A stretch of 49,995 nt of DNA from Methanomassiliicoccaceae archaeon. GTDB taxonomy: Archaea > Thermoplasmatota > Thermoplasmata > Methanomassiliicoccales > Methanomethylophilaceae. How positions within the stretch are numbered: the stretch's first letter is position 1; each line of letters starts with the position of its first letter. The stretch is taken from the NCBI GenBank assembly GCA_016281925.1, contig JAEEJP010000006.1, positions 1 through 49,995 of the forward strand, given 5' to 3'. Shown piece by piece: positions 44,677-49,995 of the stretch. The position numbers were made by a program, and so were the translations under genes. The notes under the pieces were generated by a model. The model worked only from the letters and a program-made list of their open reading frames with translations. It searched no databases and had not been told where the DNA came from.

Positions 44677-45960
44677 TCAGTTCCTGTCCTTCTTCATGTA
44701 GGTATCGACGATTTTTATGGCGCAGATGTCGCCGCACATGGAGCATCCCTCGCTTTCTTCGGTGCAGCCGCGGCATCTGTATCTCCTGGCCTTCTCCTCG
44801 TCGATGCATATGCCGAACATGGCGTTCCAGTCCAGGGCTTTCCTAGCCTTCGCCATCCTGGTGTCGCGTTCTCTGCCTATTCCCCTGCAGAGATCCCCTA
44901 CGTGGGCCGCGATCTTCGAGGCTATCACCCCTTCCTTCACGTCGTCGGCGTCCGGCAGGGACAGGTGCTCCGCGGGCGTGAGATAGCACAGGAAATCCGC
45001 TCCGTTCTGGGCCGCCACGGCTCCGCCTATCGCGCCTACTATATGGTCGTATCCCGGGGCTATGTCGGTGACAAGCGGCCCCAGGACGTAGAACGGGGCG
45101 TCATGGCACATCCTCTTTTCCAGGCGCATGTTCATGGCCACCTGGTCCAGCGGAACGTGCCCCGGACCTTCCACCATGCTCTGCACTCCGGCCGCTCTCG
45201 CCCTCTCCACGAGATGCCCGAGGGTCATCAGCTCGGATATCTGCGCCTGGTCGGAGGCGTCGTCTATGCATCCGGGCCTGAATCCGTCCCCGAGGGACAG
45301 CGTGAACTCGTATTTCTTTGCGAGCTCGAGAAGGTAATCGAAATTCTTGTAGAGGGGGTTCTCCTCTCCGTTGTGCAGGATCCAGGCGGTGAGGAACGAC
45401 CCTCCCCTGGAGACGACGTCGGTTATCCTGCCGCTCTTGCTCAGCCAGCCGACGCTTTCCTTGGTTATCCCGCAGTGGACGGTCATGAAATCCATCCCGT
45501 CCTTGGCGTGCTTCTCGATGCCGCCGAAGATGTCGTCCTCGGTCATCTCGACTATGGCTTTCCTCCTGGCGGCCATCACCCCGGTCTGATATATGGGGAC
45601 AGACCCCATCATGACGGGGCATTCGGAGATGATCTTCCTTCTTATGGCGTCGATGTCGCCTCCGGTGCTGAGGTCCATCACGGCATCGGCCCCGTATCTG
45701 ATCGCGATCCTCAGCTTCTCCAGTTCGGCGCCGAGATCCACCATGTCGCGGGACGTCCCGAGGTTCACGTTCACTTTGATGGGCAGCCCTTCGCCGATAG
45801 CGGCCGGTTTCGCGTCGTGCACGGGATTGTGCGGCGCGCAGATGCGTCCCGCCGCTATGCCGTTTCTGATGAACTCGGCGCTGACTCCCTCGTTTTCCGC
45901 GATCTTTCTCATCAGAGGCGTGATCTCGCCCCTGCGGGCTTCTTCCATGATGGTGCTCAT
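44677..45960 (-). CDS. thiC: Phosphomethylpyrimidine synthase ThiC
   Basis: A 427-residue radical-SAM enzyme converting aminoimidazole ribotide into the pyrimidine moiety of thiamine. Conserved blocks: VNLGTSRDM, DLSTGGDIDAIR, MTVHCGITKES, VEGPGHVPLDQV and a C-terminal Cys cluster CRGCTEESEGCSMCGDIC that binds the 4Fe-4S cluster. A hairpin lies in its upstream leader and a TATA box at about 46061-46066. It converges on the tRNA-Thr gene. Confidence 0.95.
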   Translation of the reverse strand: MSTIMEEARRGEITPLMRKIAENEGVSAEFIRNGIAAGRICAPHNPVHDAKPAAIGEGLPIKVNVNLGTSRDMVDLGAELEKLRIAIRYGADAVMDLSTGGDIDAIRRKIISECPVMMGSVPIYQTGVMAARRKAIVEMTEDDIFGGIEKHAKDGMDFMTVHCGITKESVGWLSKSGRITDVVSRGGSFLTAWILHNGEENPLYKNFDYLLELAKKYEFTLSLGDGFRPGCIDDASDQAQISELMTLGHLVERARAAGVQSMVEGPGHVPLDQVAMNMRLEKRMCHDAPFYVLGPLVTDIAPGYDHIVGAIGGAVAAQNGADFLCYLTPAEHLSLPDADDVKEGVIASKIAAHVGDLCRGIGRERDTRMAKARKALDWNAMFGICIDEEKARRYRCRGCTEESEGCSMCGDICAIKIVDTYMKKDRN

Positions 45961-46007
45961 TGCCGATGGAATGGCGGACGCGAAATAATACTATGCCTGA
46001 TGGACGG

Positions 46008-46046
46008 CCAGAGGATCCGGGGATTTCCCCCTCCGGCAGACTCTGG
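46008..46046 (-). promoter_or_regulatory. Hairpin in the thiC leader
   Basis: On the minus strand CCAGAG and CTCTGG (46041-46046 and 46008-46013) close a stem, inside which GGGGAAATCCCC forms a second hairpin. The thiC TATA box lies at about 46061-46066, so the RNA should begin near the outer stem and carry an 80-90 nt leader. It has no recognisable TPP riboswitch core. Confidence 0.5.
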
Positions 46047-46068
46047 CGGCGGTGTGTGGCTATAATTT

Positions 46069-46087
46069 CGCGTGCGCGTGCGCGCAT
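46069..46087. other. Alternating purine-pyrimidine tract between thiC and gyrB
   Basis: CGCGTGCGCGTGCGCGCAT alternates pyrimidine and purine over all 19 positions, mostly CG and TG steps, the pattern that flips most easily to Z-DNA under negative supercoiling. It lies between the thiC promoter and the AT-rich gyrB promoter (about 46087-46103). Confidence 0.7.
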
Positions 46088-46125
46088 TATTATTATATTA
46101 TAGTTGCTTACGGAAGAAGGATACA

Positions 46126-48036
<1,911 letters not shown>

Positions 48037-48040
48037 TATA

Positions 48041-49995
48041 ATGGACGGCGAGAAAAAAGTCATAATCCAGTCCGTCGAGAAGGAGATGCAGCGCTCCTAC
48101 ATCGACTACTCAATGAGCGTCATAGTGGGGAGGGCTCTCCCCGACGTGCGCGACGGCCTGAAGCCGGTGCATAGGAAGATCCTGTTCGCCATGGACAACC
48201 TGGGCCTGACGTACAACCGCCCGCACAAGAAGTCCGCGACCGTGGTGGGAGAGGTCCTCGGTAAGTACCATCCCCACGGGGATTCCGCGGCCTACGAAGC
48301 GATGGTGAGGATGGCGCAGCCCTTCTCCCTGAGATACCCCCTGGTAGACGGCCAGGGCAACTTCGGATCGGTCGACGGGGATTCCGCGGCCGCCATGCGT
48401 TACACCGAAGCCAGGATGTCCAAGATGGCCAGCGATCTCCTCGCCGACATCGACAAGGAGACGGTGGACATGGTCGACAACTACGACGGCTCGCTCAAGG
48501 AGCCCTCGGTGCTGCCTTCAAAGTTCCCCAACCTACTGGTGAACGGGTCGGACGGGATAGCCGTGGGAATGGCGACCAAGATGCCGCCCCACAACCTCGG
48601 CGAGGTCTGCGACGCCATATCATATACCATAGACAACAGGGAAGCGTCTCTGGACGACCTCATGCAGTTCATCAAGGGCCCGGATTTCCCCACCGGAGGC
48701 ACCATCTACGGCATCGGCGGGATCCGCTCCGCCTACGAGACCGGCCGCGGCAGGATGAAGGTCAGGGCCAACACCCACGTCGAAGACATGGGGAACAGCA
48801 AGGAGCGCATCATCGTCGACGAGATACCCTACCAGGTGAACAAATCGGCGCTGATCGAGCAGATCGCGGACCGCGTCAAGACCAAGGAGATCGAAGGGAT
48901 CACCGATCTGCGCGACGAATCCGACAGGCACGGCATGAGGATAGTGGTGGAGCTGCACAAGGACGCCCTGTCTGCGGTGGTGCTGGAGAATCTGTTCAAG
49001 AAGACCAATATGGAGATCACGTACGGGATCATCAACATCGCCCTGGTGGGCAACAAGCCGTCCGTCCTCTCCCTGAAGGAGCTGATACTCCAGTACATCT
49101 CCCACAGGAAGTCGGTGGTCCGCCGCAGAACCGAGTACGATCTGAAGCAGGCGGCCAAGAGATACCACATCCTCGAGGGCCTGATGGCGGCCATCAACAT
49201 GCTGGACGCGACCATCGCGCTGATCAGGTCGTCGGACAGCGCCGAGGAGGCCAACGCCGGGCTGCAGACCCTGCTCTCCATAGACGAGGAGCAGGCGAAG
49301 GCGATCCTAGACATGAGGCTCCAGAAGCTCACCGGCCTGGAGCTGGACTCCATAAGGGCCGAATACGTGGATCTGGGGCTGAAGATGGCCGATCTGCGCG
49401 ACATACTGGCCAACGAATCCAGGATAGACGCCATAATCAAGGGCGAGCTGAAGGAGATGAAGGACGCATACGGAGACGAGCGCCGCACCGTCATAGACCC
49501 GAATCCGCTGGACAGCGACGAGGAGGACCTCATCCCGAGGCAGAAGGTGGTCATCACCATCTCCCGCGACGATTACGTCAAGAGAATCCCGCTGAGCACC
49601 TACAGGCAGCAGAGGCGCGGCGGCACCGGCCTGACCGGGATGCAGACCAAGGAGGAGGACCACGTGGACTCCATGTTCGTCATGTCCTCCCACGACTACA
49701 TCCTGTTCATAACCGACCGCGGCCGCATGCACTGGCTCAAGGGATACCGCGTCCCGGAGGGCAGCAGGCAGTCCAAGGGCAAGCCCCTGGTCAATCTGAT
49801 CCCCGATCTGGAGGAGGGGGAGACCGTAGTCAGCACCGTCTGCACCGCCGACTTCCCCGACGACAGGTTCATAGTGTTCTGCACGAAGAAAGGCAGGGTC
49901 AAGAAGACCGCGCTTTCGGCGTACAAGAACGTCAGGTCCAGAGGGATCAAGGCCATAGTGCTGAAGACCTCCGAGGATTCCGAATCCGAGGACGA
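48041..49995 (+). CDS. gyrA: DNA gyrase subunit A (runs off the right edge)
   Basis: The first 651 codons are present. The breakage-reunion domain has [19 protein letters not shown] and the catalytic Tyr in [10 protein letters not shown]. The coiled coil and tower follow. The C-terminal beta-pinwheel begins with the GyrA box QRRGGTG at about 49608, which marks gyrase rather than topoisomerase IV. With GyrB it introduces negative supercoils. Gyrase in an archaeon points to the Thermoplasmata/Euryarchaeota lineages that took it from bacteria. Confidence 0.96.
   Translation, partial: MDGEKKVIIQSVEKEMQRSYIDYSMSVIVGRALPDVRDGLKPVHRKILFAMDNLGLTYNRPHKKSATVVGEVLGKYHPHGDSAAYEAMVRMAQPFSLRYPLVDGQGNFGSVDGDSAAAMRYTEARMSKMASDLLADIDKETVDMVDNYDGSLKEPSVLPSKFPNLLVNGSDGIAVGMATKMPPHNLGEVCDAISYTIDNREASLDDLMQFIKGPDFPTGGTIYGIGGIRSAYETGRGRMKVRANTHVEDMGNSKERIIVDEIPYQVNKSALIEQIADRVKTKEIEGITDLRDESDRHGMRIVVELHKDALSAVVLENLFKKTNMEITYGIINIALVGNKPSVLSLKELILQYISHRKSVVRRRTEYDLKQAAKRYHILEGLMAAINMLDATIALIRSSDSAEEANAGLQTLLSIDEEQAKAILDMRLQKLTGLELDSIRAEYVDLGLKMADLRDILANESRIDAIIKGELKEMKDAYGDERRTVIDPNPLDSDEEDLIPRQKVVITISRDDYVKRIPLSTYRQQRRGGTGLTGMQTKEEDHVDSMFVMSSHDYILFITDRGRMHWLKGYRVPEGSRQSKGKPLVNLIPDLEEGETVVSTVCTADFPDDRFIVFCTKKGRVKKTALSAYKNVRSRGIKAIVLKTSEDSESED

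Noticed and set aside
45961-46060. TPP riboswitch upstream of thiC
   Set aside because: The conserved CUGAGA and related TPP-binding segments are not present; only a simple nested hairpin is seen.

Overview
The window comes from a methanogen-type euryarchaeon of the Thermoplasmata, most likely the Methanomassiliicoccales (Methanomethylophilaceae-like). Evidence: an ahaH-I-K-E style archaeal ATP synthase operon, Orc1/Cdc6, MCM, PriS, NMD3, TiaS, prefoldin alpha and ribosomal protein LX, together with the DNA gyrase genes gyrB-gyrA that this lineage carries. Many genes have a TATA-like box 22-30 nt upstream of the start codon, suggesting leaderless or nearly leaderless transcripts. Three genes, including the essential gyrB, are interrupted in frame by TAG, and none of the 45 complete genes I trust ends in TAG. 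This fits TAG being read as pyrrolysine.

Layout. 1-2.7 kb: ATP synthase genes on the minus strand. 2.8-5 kb: dCMP deaminase, signal peptidase, DUF169 protein. 5-6.8 kb: orc1/cdc6 flanked by two inverted 27-bp origin recognition boxes, a probable replication origin. 6.7-13.2 kb: a 28-aa membrane peptide, TiaS, thiolase, an M20 peptidase, then rplX-pfdA-ftsY. 13.2-22 kb: phosphosugar isomerase facing primase PriS, TatD/MBL pair, HtpX, HPS-RraA, Ogg-like glycosylase and PdxS/PdxT. 22-30.6 kb is an accessory stretch: flavin reductase, degenerate transposase, DUF4143 ATPase behind tandem palindromes, transporters, Tsr3 and an Rpn-like nuclease. 30.6-36.3 kb: MCM, DUF424, NMD3, two-subunit fumarase and a secreted protein. 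36.4-44.5 kb: a giant Lhr-type helicase, an HTH regulator, a second DUF4143 ATPase between direct repeats, and a TIM-barrel protein. 44.6-50 kb: tRNA-Thr, thiC and gyrBA.

The strongest unexplained signal concerns CGA. Reading arginine codons through the genes, I found in-frame CGA at the extreme 3' end of 12 genes, and inside a gene body only once (codon 3 of atpH). In six of the 12 (priS, ogg, pdxT, flavin reductase, tsr3, Rpn) the CGA sits where the family normally ends, and the frame then runs on for 17 to 350 or more codons of unrelated sequence. In priS it runs through the whole opposite-strand sugar isomerase gene; in ogg it runs into the next gene. Counting CGA as an end, terminal codons are TGA 31, CGA 12, TAA 2 and TAG 0. 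The sequence therefore behaves as if CGA, as well as TGA, ended translation (directly, by being unassigned, or by C-to-U editing) while TAG is a sense codon. The atpH codon is the main counter-example. I ended the six run-on genes, and tatD, at the CGA and give the conventional stop in each entry.
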